The notes under the pieces were generated by a model, which searched no databases, was not told the DNA's origin, and saw only the letters and a list, made by a program, of their open reading frames with translations. From Closterium sp. Naga37s-1 (Eukaryota > Streptophyta > Zygnematophyceae > Desmidiales > Closteriaceae): 64,000 bases of DNA. The stretch is taken from assembly GCA_947471745.1 (NCBI GenBank), contig CANJKZ010000092.1, positions 1,240,001 to 1,304,000 of the forward strand, read 5' to 3'. The position numbers and the translations under genes were made by a program. Below are positions 1-12,220 of the stretch, in pieces (position 1 is the stretch's first letter; the number at the start of each line of letters is the position of its first letter).

Positions 1-14
1 TGTGTTAACGTGTG

Positions 15-617
15 TGTTCATGTGATGTGTTCATGTGATGTGTTCATGTGATGTGTTCATGTGATGTGTTCATGTGATGTGTTCATGTGATGTGTTCATG
101 TGATGTGTTCATGTGATGTGTTCATGTGATGTGTTCATGTGATGTGTTCATGTGATGTGTTCATGTGATGTGCTCATGTGATGTGTTCATGTGATGTGTT
201 CATGTGATGTGTTCATGGGATGTGTTCATGCGATGTGTTCATGCGATGTGTTCATGCGATGTGTTCATGCGATGTGTTCATGCGATGTGTTCATGTGATG
301 TGTTCATGTGATGTGTTCATGTGATGTGTTCATGTGATGTGTTCATGTGATGTGTTCCTGCGATGTGTTCCTGCGATGTGTTCATGTGATGTGTTCATGT
401 GATGTGTTCATGGGATGTGTTCATGCGATGTGTTCATGCGATGTGTTCATGTGATGTGTTCATGTGATGTGTTCATGCGATGTGTTCATGCGATGTGTTC
501 ATGCGATGTGTTCATGTGATGTGTTCATGTGATGTGTTCATGTGATGTGTTCATGCGATGTGTTCATGTGATGTGTTCATGTGATGTGTTCATGTGATGT
601 GTTCATGCGATGTATTC
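15..617. repeat. 13-bp tandem satellite
   Basis: About 46 head-to-tail copies of the unit tgttcatgtgatg fill this stretch and run in from the left edge. Variants (tgcgatg, tgggatg, ttcctgcg) occur in blocks of neighbouring units, as expected when the array grows by local copying. The array ends abruptly near 617 in unique sequence. No coding potential is seen. Confidence 0.95.
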
Positions 618-2050
618 ATCCTGAGCATGAGATCCAATGGTGCCTTTTGAGTCGATTCTCTAGATGTTTAAATTAGGGGAAAACAGACACTATGCATCCA
701 AGGAATGGAAGGCAATCCTGAGGGGAGGACTATGGCTGAGGGCGCATTCACTCAGTAAGAAGAGAGAAGCTTAACCGAGAGGAGGTTCATCCGAGAGGAG
801 GTTCATCCGAGAGGAGGTTCACATAAGCAATTAATTTGTAAGGAGCTTCACCTGAAGAAGTAAAGGGCGACGAAGAGGCGGGGATCGGAAAGAGCGATGG
901 CGAAGGCCCAGACGTTCGCCAATATGCGAAAGTACCCTGTAACATGACAAGCATTCGCAACAGAGACAATGTCAGTCGCAAACGCCTATGATAACGCCTA
1001 TGGTTAGCGTGTGTAAAGGCAGATAACGTAACAACGAGTCTGTAAACACTGATGATTCTCAAACGCCGCAACGCCTGATCCAGGTTATAACTGGCCCTGA
1101 CAAAGCCAACTCAAAGGGAGAAAGCCAACTCGTAGTGACTTCTGCCATGCTTCCATAAGAGTTCGCGTTTCGCGTTCACCGCGAACCAACCATCATATTT
1201 TTAAGCTTGATTTGAATCTCTATCTATTTACGCGTACACCGCGAACCTAGAACATGGAATGGCCACTGACCGACGATGTTCGGAAGATAGAGGTAGATCG
1301 GCCACGCCATTGCTCCTGTAACCACTCCCACGCACGTCGCTCCTGCTCCTTGTTGATAGACGCTAAACGATCGAACTAGGATTAAGCGGCACTGTCCGTC
1401 GACTTCGCCGACCAGAACCAATAACTTATGAAGTTAAGGCGGCTAAAAATACTGCTAGCCTTGGTCTCCGCAGTGTGAGCCTGAGAACGGCGAACCCACT
1501 TTCCTTGTCCGTGAATCACGCCCGTCACGCCGACAATCCAGCACCTGTGATCAGAGATGTCACCGAACGGTAACTTGCGGTAACCAGCAATTTCAGAATG
1601 GTACAAAGCTTTTGACTCTGGTGAGGTGACCTTGCTGGAGCTGGTGAGGTTCCTGAACGGGCGGAATTGAGATAGGAGGTGGTGATCTTCCGAGACGCCG
1701 CTTTTGGCGGGAAATTTGGCGAACGTTGTGTCAGGTAAGGTAAACAAGACTCGACGTGAACTTCGGAAGGGTTGCGTAGACGTTACATTCTAGTTGATAA
1801 AAAAATGTGCGTAACTCAAGTTCCCATATAAAGGAATGTGGCAAGCTCGATAGCTCTTGATGATGCAATCTATTAGTTCTAGGGTGGATGTTAATGTTTT
1901 TTTTTCGATAAATAATCAGTGAGGAATTAGACACATTGACTTTTAGTTGCTTAGTGAATAATGATGGTATCTATCGTCGTATATGTTGTTTTTGTCATTG
2001 CAGTATGAAGTTCTTCCTAGCGAGTTTTTCCAGCTCACTCAAATGTTTCA
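618..2050. other. Intergenic, no supported gene
   Basis: No family I recognise is encoded. Three 16-bp units (ccgagaggaggttcat) lie at 775-822. Two related motifs containing caccgcgaacc occur near 1175 and 1232. A 121-codon minus-strand open frame (1382-1747) has no recognisable domain and is not called as a gene. Confidence 0.6.
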
Positions 2051-2239
2051 ACCCGGATGTGTGACGTGAATATGTGTGTGTTTTCACGTGACATACGTCT
2101 GGTGTTTTTCGACTGCCCAAGTTTTCATATCGTTATTTGTGTTCCGACACAATCCAAAACTCCTCGATTCTCCTGGTTCCTCAAATTTGGTTACTGTAGT
2201 TTTACTGCAGTTTCCCTTTGCACTTCCCCAAACCAACCC

Positions 2240-2660
2240 AAATATCTCCACCTCCTCCCACCTCGTCATCACCTTTCCTCTCCCACCCACCTGTTGCCTC
2301 TCCCTCCCAACCACCCACCTCGTCATCGCCTCTCCCTCCCTCCTTCCATCGCTGCTCCCCTCGACCCCGCCGCCATCCACTCTCTATCCCACAGCGCCAT
2401 CCCCTCTCCTTCCCACCCGCCGTCTCCTCTCCCTCCAACCCGCCGTCGCCGCTCCCTCCTCCCGCCGTCGTCACTCCATCCCACCCCCCCATCGCCGCTC
2501 CCCCCCTCCCGCCGTCGCTGCTCCCTCCCTCTCGCCGTCGCCGCTCCCTCTCTCCCGCCGTCGCCGCTCCCTCCTCCCCCCGTCGCCTCTCCCTCCCATC
2601 TCGCCGTCGCCTCTCCCTCCCATCCCGCCGTCATCCCTCCCTCTCACTTCGCCGTCGCCG
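2240..2660. repeat. Pyrimidine-rich degenerate tandem repeat
   Basis: Degenerate units resembling cgccgtcgccgctccctcc are repeated. Long Ser/Pro/Arg-rich frames are open on both strands only because the repeat lacks stops. I read this as a simple-sequence region, not a coding one. Confidence 0.8.
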
Positions 2661-2989
2661 GTGACAGGTCACGAGCGAGCTGGTGCGCGAGCGGGGGCTG
2701 GTTCGCGGTGCGCGAGTGCAGGTTGGGTCTTGAGGCACCGTGATTTGCAGGTGCGTTTACCTATCCCCGTCTTTTTTTCCTTCCTCCCTCCCTGAAATTC
2801 GTTTTGTTTCCTAATTTGTAGTTTTTGTGTGTCGATTAATCTCATCTTGTGTTGCACTACTTTTTGAAGTGAGGGAAAGAGGGAGCGCACGGGAGAGAGC
2901 GCGCAGGAGACTGCACGTGAGAGAGCGCGTGCGAGGGGGAAGGAATAGCTGGAGGGAGACAGGGTGACAGAGCGTGCAGGAGGGAGCGT

Positions 2990-4170
2990 GGGAGAGGCGG
3001 GAGAGTGGGCGCCGTTGGCGCTTGTGCCTCTTAGGGCGCAGCCACCGTGTCCGCTTGCGCCTAAGGCTCTAGCGCCGTGGGCGCTTACGCTCAGGGTGCT
3101 GGTGCCGTTGGCACAGGCGCCCTGTGCGCTTGCGCCATTGGCGCGGACCCCGTGGGCGCGAGCGCTTGGGCCGCTGGCTCCTTGGGCGTGAGGGCGATGG
3201 GTGCTGGCCCCTAAGGCGCTGGCGCCGTTGGCGGGCGCCGTAGGTGTTAGCGCCTAACGCGCTTGCGCGAGAGCGCTGTGGGTGCTGGCCCCTAAGACGC
3301 TGGCGATGTGGGTGCGTCTACTGCATTTGCGCTTAGGGAGCTGGCGCCTTGGGCGTGAGCGCCGTGGGTGCTTGCGCCTAAGGTGCTGGTGCTGTGGGCG
3401 CTTGAGATTAGGGGGCGCCTTGGTCACGGGCGACGTGAGGGCGAGACTTGGATGTGCGCATGCACTTGCGGGTGAGGGCAGCTGCGAGCGCAAGGGCGAG
3501 GGCAAGCAAGTGCGATCGTGAATGTGCGAGTGAGTAAGCAAGTGTTGACTGACAGTGAGAGCAAGCGTGAGTGCGGGGGCAATTTTGAGGGTGAGTGCGA
3601 GCGTGAGTATGTTTCTGAGTGCGAGGTTTAGTGCAAGGGTGCTGGTGTGTGTGTGTGTGCAAATGGGAGTGCGGTGTGAGAGTGCGTTCGAATGTGTGTG
3701 GTAGGTGAAGTACGAGATGAGTGCACGTGTTTGTGTGTGTGTGTTTCTATGAGTGTCGAAGAAGATTTGAGAGCATATGTGTGTGTGTGTGAAAAGTGAG
3801 TGCAAGAGCGAGTGCGATGGTGGTGATTGTGGGTGTGACTGCGAGAGTGAGGCGAGGCTGAGTGCGAAGGTGCGTGCGTCAGTGCGTGCGAGAGCAAGTG
3901 GGGGAGTTCAGTTCGAGGGTGCGCGCAACTGGGTGTTCGTGTGTGGGTGTTCGAGTCAGCGTGAGGGCGAATCCGAGGTTTTGGCAAGGATTTGTGCGTG
4001 TGACTAAGAATGATTGAAAGCATTCGAGTGTTTGTAAGTGACTGCAAGCGTGTGCAAGAGGGTGAGTGCGGGTTTGGATCTGAGGATGAGTGAATGTGAG
4101 CATGAGTGTGAGGGTGAATGCAAGAATGGTTACGAGGTGTTGCATGCATTCTGGCGTGGATGCGTGACTC
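2990..4170. repeat. Two adjoining degenerate repeat tracts
   Basis: From 2990 to about 3440 the units are 12-18 bp and built on gcgctggcgccgttgg. From 3440 to 4170 they change to gtgagtgcgagcgtgagtg-type purine-rich units. Apparent proteins (Ala/Pro/Leu-rich on plus, His/Thr/Ser-rich on minus) follow the repeat and have no domain character. Confidence 0.75.
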
Positions 4171-4663
4171 CACAATTTCTAATACCGAGTCACCTTTGTA
4201 AGATGTAAAATGCTATCGTTCTCATCACTCTTAATGTAAAATGTTATCGTTTATATATCATGCATTAACCATCAGTTTCTGGTGCAACGTGTGAGCTGCA
4301 TTCTCTGATTCTGTTTTCTTGTGTAGCTCATGCAAGTTGTACTCTGCTTTGTTTTTGTTTGTGCAGGGATTGTGAGTTGCATTTGCCGTTTTTTCTTTCC
4401 TGTGCAGGGAGTTCAAGCTGCAATCGTTGTTTCTCGTGGAGAAAAAAGGGGGAGGGGGGGAGGGGTGGGAGGAAGATCAGGGAGGGAGGGGAATGGGGGA
4501 CAAACCAGCAATGAACTATACATGGTTGAACTTTACTGGTTATTCTTGCATGTTTATTAGCTGTATGTTCTGCGTTTGTCTGTGTGTGTGTCTGTATGTG
4601 TGTGCCTGTGTTTGTGCGTACATGTATGTAGTGTTTGTGTCTGTTTCCGGGTGAGTGCTAAGT

Positions 4664-5030
4664 GCCCCGTGCATGCAATTGGGGTTGTGATCGTTGGTGG
4701 GGCAGTTTTGCTCGCCTCTTCCATACCGGATCAATCTCAGTTGCATCATCGATGCATTCTAGCACTAGCTTCGAAGCATTCACAACTGTTGTCCCTCGTG
4801 TTTGTACAAGTTTGTGTGCTGTCGTTTGTGTAAGGTGTTGTGTTGTGTTGTGTCTGTTTTGGGGTGTGGTGTGGTGCTAGTGCCTCGTGTATGTAATTGG
4901 GGTTGTCATCGTCGGTGGGGCAGCTTTGCTCGCCTCTTCCGTACCATATCAACCTTGGTTGCAGCATTGATGCATTTAGCATTCGCCTCGAAACATGCAC
5001 GACTTACAAATGTGGTTTTTGTACACGTTC
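4664..5030 (+). repeat. Direct duplication of about 145 bp
   Basis: The segment at 4664-4806 recurs, diverged, at 4878-5026. Both copies share ggtggggcag, ttgctcgcctcttcc and gatgcatt in order. Flanking sequence is T/G-rich and noncoding in appearance. No protein family is recognisable in either copy. Confidence 0.7.
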
Positions 5031-5178
5031 TTGCGCGTGGTAATTTGTGTATTTTGGTCTAGGGTGTTGTCATTTGCCCTCAGGTTTTTGTCATAGCGTA
5101 CCAATCACCCCATTCGCCGTATTTATCGACGATTATGGAATGACTGGGTACATTTGGTTTCACATTTCGTGTGATTAT

Positions 5179-5225
5179 GTGAACAGTGATTCTTTCCATA
5201 TTGATGGTGGAGAATCACTGTTCAC
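5179..5225. other. Perfect 15-bp inverted repeat (hairpin)
   Basis: GTGAACAGTGATTCT at 5179-5193 is followed after a 17-nt spacer by its exact reverse complement at 5211-5225. It could fold as a stem-loop in RNA or mark a small foldback element. No flanking gene explains it; the nearest gene end is the legumain stop at 5618. Confidence 0.6.
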
Positions 5226-5617
5226 GTCAGTCAACCGAAAAGTGAAAACGAATGTATAAGGTTGCTACGCAACCCAAAAAGTCCAAGCAATCACAGGAAT
5301 CTGTCTATAATATCAGCAGGTCCAAAAAGGCGAACAGTAAAGGAGCTAGACCATACAAACATGCTCACATCAATTCCAGTATTTGATCCCATCATTCCGA
5401 TGTACCGTTATATGGCCCACCCACCCAGCTCTAAAGCACCTTTACCTTAGAAAGCATGCAACAGTCAAGCATGCAATCAACCTCGCTATTTACAATGTCA
5501 CTAAAATGTGATGTGACACAAAAACGACCCTCTGTAACCCATCACAGGATAGCTAACCAGTATCACACCTAACGATCTGCAACATCAAAGCACAGATACC
5601 AAAATCCCATCCACAAT

Positions 5618-8091
5618 TCACACAGAGAAACCCCCTCCTGGCGCAACAAGCAGCCCAGGGGGAACAGCATTGGCAGCAGCAGGGCATGCCTCCTGGGCTG
5701 CAGCAGCAACGGTGTGAACAGCAACAGCCGCATTGCAGAGATTGGCGAATGCACGCATGTGCTTCATGCCGTACTGAGTGATACGCCCACAACTTGCCTC
5801 GTAGGCCCGCACCTGAAGAGAAGGGGAAGGGGAAAGAGTTACAGTGGGAAGGTGCAAGGCGGGGCAAGGCCCACACTTCTAGAGACGAACACATGTGCTT
5901 CATGCCTGGGAGACTGAAACAGGAGCAGATCGCCTCCACACACAACTCATATGATGAATCAACCATTGAAGAGCCCGTGAGACTTTTGAGTTGACTAAAA
6001 AAACAGAAGTAGATCGCCTCCACACACAACTCATATGATGAAACAACCATTGAAGAGCCTGTGAATCCGCCCCTGCCATACACCATCGAAGCCTGTGGAG
6101 CATAACGGTCGTCCACCAGAGCCCTCCCCTCCGCCTGCCTGCCCTGCAGCACCGCCTCCACACGCCCCTCGTGTGATGAGGCACTACTCGAAGTGCCTAA
6201 GAACTCACACCCCCACCAGTCACCATCCCTCGCACGCACATCTGGTCGTCCACCAGAGCCCTCCCCTCCGCCCCTGCCTCCCCTCCTAATGCCCCTCGTG
6301 TGATGAGTCAATCTTAGAAAAGCTGAAGATACAACCCCCGTACCGGCCATTGTAGAGTCTAATCACCCACCCCACCACTCACCATCTCCCGAAGGCACAT
6401 CCAGTCGTCCACCAGCGCCTTCCCCTCCGCCTGCCTGCCCTCCAGCACCGCCTCCACACGCCCCTCGCCCACCGCTGCTGCCACCGTGGCGCGCACCGAT
6501 TCGTCCACGTGGCGACGGTGGGCGAATGTCTCGCTGAGGGCGGCCATCGCTGCCTGCTTGCGCGGCGAGTCCTCCGGAGCGTTCTTATACTGAAGGGAGA
6601 GCGAGGGGGCGTGGGGGCAGGGGGGGGTATGAGGATGTAGGGAGGGACATGGGGGGTTTGAGAGGGAAAATAGGCAGGCTTATGTAAAAGCGCAGATGGG
6701 CAACGGTCTCAGTAAGGGCGGCCAGTGCTGTCTCCTTGCATAGCGAGTCCTCCGGGACGTTGTTTATACTGAAAGTTTTTGGAAATGTCATGAAGGTTTA
6801 AAGAGGGTGACGAGTCATGCTGCGGTAGGTAGGGTCATGACTTTCGCCCTCTTGAACCCCCCATGCCCTTCCCCTCCTCTTCAGTATAAGAACGCCCCGG
6901 AAGACTCACTACGCAAGCAGGCAACGCTGGCTGCCCATATACTGAAGGACAGGACGAGGGATAGAAGAAAGATGGCAAGAGGTGAGTCGGGAGGTCGGGA
7001 GGTCAGGGAGGGAGGGAAAGAGGGAGGGAGGCCCATCTTGTGCCACATGTGCAGCACCTCCGCATAGCGCTGCCCCACCACACCACCTGCCTCCAGATGT
7101 GAATAAGATATTGAGTGGGTGAGTGAGTGAGTGACTGAGTGAGGGATGACAGGAGGGAGGGAGTGAGGGAGGGAGGAATGGAACCCCACCTTGTGCCACA
7201 GGTGCAGCACCTCTGCATCACGCTGCCCCACCACCCCAACCGCCTCCAAATGTGAATGAGCGAGCGATTGAGCGAGTTCATGTGTGAGTGAGTGAATGAG
7301 TGAGTGAGTGAGTGAGTGAGTGAGTGAGCGAGCGAGTGGAGAATGGGGGGAGGGAGGCCCACCTTGTGCCACAGGTGCAGCACCTCTGCATCGCGCTGCC
7401 CCACCACACCAACCGCCTCTCCAGCAGCAAACATCCTCTGCCCCGCCGACAGCACCGCACCCCCGCCCCTCCCCTTGCCCCTGCCAAAGCCCCTGCCCAG
7501 CAGCGCAGACAGACTGAACGGCACCCACGGGGTCATGCCCGCATCCTTGATATAAGCCTCCCCAGTATTAGCATCCTCGTTATTAGCACCAGCTTCAGTG
7601 GCCAGGGACGCGTCGCCCAGGAAGTCTGAAACTGGGTCGGTGCCGAGAGCCTTCTCCCCAAACAGCATCACGTGCGAGCCGGCATCGTATGTCCCGTGGT
7701 TGGATGTACGTTCTTTAACCTGGTGGTGCGGGGGCACAACAAGGCAAGGCGAGGTGGTACAGAGGGTAAGGGAGGGGGATAAGAACCCAGAGCCTTCTCC
7801 CCGAACAGCATCACGTGCGAGCCGGCGTCATACGTGCCGTGGCTGGATGTGCGCTCCTTGACCTGTTGCAACACGGGGAAGGCATGGAAGCAGGGTGGAA
7901 CGAAATGGACAGGGTGAGAAAGGAGAGGGGAAGTGGCAGCAGGCAGGTGCATTAGCACCATCTTCAGGAGTCAGAGGTGAGTCGCCCAGAAAGTCGGAAA
8001 CTGAGTAAGTGTCGTCCAGCTTAAAATACGTACCGTCAAAACGGTAGCGTAAAAAACGCTGGCTCCATCAATTCAAACTCAGGCGTGTGGT

Positions 8092-8134
<43 letters not shown>

Positions 8135-9675
8135 TGTGTGTGTGTGTGTGCACGCGTGCTTGCACGCACGTGTGTGCGAGTGTGTGCGCGTGTGTGTGTG
8201 TATCTGTGTGTGGAGAAAAGCAGAGCCCACCACGAGGTATTGCTCGAAGAGAGTCTCCTGAGTGAGGTCATTCACATCACTGAAGGCCATGCATTCACAC
8301 ACCACACCAGTCAACACACACCCCATCAGGAAGAAGGCAAGCGGGGGAAACGGGGGGAGCACATAGCAGGGGGACAAGGGGGGGGGGAATAGGTGGGACG
8401 ATGCGGTGGGCACGCCGTGCCAGGTGCCAACATACCAGGTGATACTGCTGGCGAAGGGTCTCGTGAGTAAGGTCGTTGACGTCACTGGCAGGGGGAAAAC
8501 GGAGGGGAGGGGAGGGGAGGGGAGGGACAGAGTACGAAAGAGGAAGAGTCTCGTGGTTGAGGTCGGTAGTGTCAGTAGCAAGAGGAAAAGGCACTGATGG
8601 GAGGGAAAGGGTGGACAAAGAGTACACACAAATGTGAGCATCAGGGAGACGCAAGGTTCGACTCCATAAAAGTGGCGGGGGTCATGCATTCACGCAAGGG
8701 TCAGGGAACCTCCGAGCATGCTATTTGCACGCCCAGCACACAGCGCCAGCAGGAGCGGGAGGAAGAAGAAGAGGAGGGGGAAGGAAAGGACCAAGGAGCG
8801 AAGGGAGGGGAGGAAAGGGCACGCACCTGTCCTCCATCCAGGCGACGCTGTAGAGGTCGCCCAGGCAGGTCTCGTACTCAATGGGCGGAGGGGGGTTCAT
8901 CCCCGGACAGTACGTGCCCCAACTGCTCTCCTCCGCGTTGGCTGCCACGCCTTGTATCGCACACCCAGCTCGCAGCAGCACCAGAGGGAACGCGAGGAGG
9001 AGGAGCGGGAAGAGAAGGGAAGGAAAGCGAATGGAGGGACGTGGAGGGAAGGGAAGAGAAGGGAAGCACGCACCTGTCCTCCATCCAGGCAACGCTGTAG
9101 AGGTCCCCCAGGCACGTCTCGTACTCAATGGGCGGAGGGGGGTTCATCCCCGGACAGTACGTGCCCCAACTGCTCTCCTCCGCGTTGGCTGCTGTGGTGG
9201 CAAAGATGTGAATGTTGGGCGGCAGCAGCCCCTCGAATATACTCCCCGACTCACACGCTTCCAGGTAGAACACCTGATGGGTGCAAGGACAGGAGGAGGG
9301 CAGGTGCGGATGTGGATGTTGGGGGGGAAGCAGCCCCTGGAAGATACTCCCCGACTCACACGCTTCCAGGTAGAACACCTGATGGGTGCAAGGACAGGAG
9401 GAGGGGAGGTGCGGATGTGGATGTTGGGGGAAAAGCAGCCCCTGGAAGATACTCCCCGACTCACACGCTTCCAGGTAGAACACCTGCAAGAACAGGGAAG
9501 GGGGGGAGACGGAATGGAACGATAGATGACGCGTTTCCAGGCAGTGAAGGCTATGGTGGTGGTGGTAGCCGTGGTGGCAAAGATGTGGATGTTGGGCGCA
9601 AGATATGGTAGCAGCAGCCCCTGGAATATACTGCCTGACTCACACGCTTGGAGACAAAACACCTAGTGGGTGCAA

Positions 9676-9731
<56 letters not shown>

Positions 9732-12173
9732 GGTGCTGGGTAATTCAAGAAAACACCTGCGGGTGCTCCTGCAGGTCCTGGAATATGCCCAGGAACGAGG
9801 AGCGGACTTTTGAGGCGCCTCAAAAAGGTGCTCCTGCAGAAGTGAGTGCTCCTGGAATAGGCCCTGGAACGAGGAGTGGTGCCCATCTCCCCCCCCCCCT
9901 CCCCCCCCCCATCCAACTCACACGCTTCGAGCTACAACACCTGTAAGAACGAGGAGAAGGGGAAAGGAGGTGAGGGGAAGGGACGATTCAAGAAGAACAG
10001 CTGCAGGCGCCCCTGAAGGCCCTGGAATGTGCTAGCTACCCTACCCTGTTCACACGATTCTAGAAAGAACAGCTGGTGCAAGCAGAGAAAGGTGAAAGGA
10101 TAGCGGGATTCAACCACTGCAGCTCGTCAGTTATCCTGCTTCCCTCCCATCCCCTACTCCCACCCCTCCGCACTCCTTCACCCCTCACCATCTTCCCCCA
10201 CCGCCCCCCCTCCCCCCCCCACTATTCTCACCAGCTCTTTAAAGCCCTTTGCCACGTGCTTCCTCTGAAGAGCGCCCACCACACCATCAACCACCCTGCT
10301 TCCCAAGCCCCACTCTCCCACCCACCACTACCCCAACTCTTCAACTCCCCACTCCCTTCCCCCATTACTCTCACCAGCTCTCTAAACCCCTTAGCCGCGT
10401 GCTTCTTCTGAAGCGCCCCCACCACCTCGTCAGCCACCCATGCACTCAACCCCCTCTACTACCCCTTCCCATCCCAACACTCCCCCAAGCACCGCTCACC
10501 AGCTCCTTAAAGCCCTTGTCGGCGTGCTTCTTCCGCAGCGCCCCCACCACCTCGTCAGCCATGAGGAACGGAGGCTCGGGCATGCCTGCAGGGGACAGAC
10601 CGGGGGGGGGGAGGGGAGGGGTTAGACAGGTGACACATGGGGAAGGCAGGCAGCACGAGGGGCAGGAGCAGATGATGCACACAACTAGCGTCTCAGAACG
10701 GTCGTGATCGCACCGCACGTCATCAGCCGTGAGGAACGGGGGCTCGGGCATGCTTGCAGGAGACAAATACACAACACGGGCAGCGGGGTGGTTTGAGTCT
10801 GAGACACTTGATCACTTCTCAGAAATGCCAGAATCGCCCACCACTCCGCCAGCCGTGAGGAACGGGGGCTCGGGCATGCCTGCAGGAGACAGACAACACA
10901 CACGCAGGGCTGATAGGCAGCAGAAGCGGCACGCAGCAGGGCGGAAAGCAGGCAACACAGCAGCAAGAAATGGAGTAAAACAAGATGGGGAAGAAACAAT
11001 ACTGAGTTGTGACAAGTTATCTTCTCTCCCACCCTCTCACCCGCGCACCAACCCACCCAACACCCCACGCACCCAGAATGCCCGGGCCGCCATGGTCGGT
11101 GTAGTACACAAACACATGGTCGTTGGGCCGCTCGCAATGACCTTGCCGCTCCCGCCACAACCCACCCATACACCGACTCAACCACACACCCATGCACCCC
11201 CCCACCACAACCACCCAGGATGCCTGGGCCGCCATGGTCGGTGTAATACACAAACACATGGTCGTTGGGGCCACGACGACTCATGCCCTCACCCACCCAT
11301 CCATCCATGCAACCATGCATCACTCCACGCACCCAGAATGCCCGGGCCGCCATGGTCAGTGTAATAGACAAACACATGGTCGTTGGGGCCGCTCGCAATG
11401 ACCTTGCCGCTCCCGCCATTGATGGCAGACGTGTTCCCCAGCAGCGCTGCGATGAAGTTATTCACCGTCACATGCCGCCCCGTGTAGTCCTGACAGGGGA
11501 GGAAAGGGAAAGAGAGTAAGAAGGATTAGGCAGGAGGAGAAGGAGGGGGGCGATGGCAGACGCGTTCCCCAGCAGCGCTGCGATGAAGTTATTCACCGTC
11601 ACGTGCCGCCCCGTGTAGTCCTGAGACGCAGGAAAGAAAGGGAAGGCGGGGAGGAAAGGAAGACCAATCTCATGAGCGAGGGGTGATGACATCGGGTAGA
11701 CGTCGGGTTCGTTAGGGCGATTGATGATGGTGCCGGGGTGCGGGTTTCCATGGCTGTGAGCGATATCGTCCACCATTAAAACCACTATGTGCTCCTCCAT
11801 CACGCACCCTGGGACTGCAGTGCAGCCCGTACCCTTGGGATTACCGGGCAAGATGCACCTCCGGAGTACCGTGCAAGACGCACCTTGGGAATACCGTGCA
11901 TAGGAATACCATACGAAACGCATCTTGCACCTTGGGAACGCCGTGGTAGACGTCGGGACCGTCGGGGCGGTTGATGATGGTGCTGGGATGCGGGTTCTCA
12001 TGGTTGTGAGCGATATCGTCCACCATTAACACCACTATGTGCTCCTCCCTCACGCCCCCTGGGACTGCCGTGCAACAGCCACCCACCTTGAAATTACCGT
12101 GCTGCACGCACCTTGAGACTGCCATGCAGGATGCACCTTGGGACTACCGGGCAAGGAGAATCTTGCGAACCCC

Positions 12174-12220
<47 letters not shown>

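Noticed and set aside
15-617. Regular short repeats resembling a CRISPR array
   Set aside because: Units are 13 bp, contiguous and without unique spacers, in a eukaryotic genome.
2057-2795. Long Ser/Pro-rich and Gly/Arg-rich open frames
   Set aside because: They overlap in several frames on both strands of a simple repeat and lack domains, codon bias or splice structure.
8098-8205. Possible regulatory or Z-DNA element
   Set aside because: It is a plain (TG)n microsatellite in a legumain intron; nothing further can be supported.
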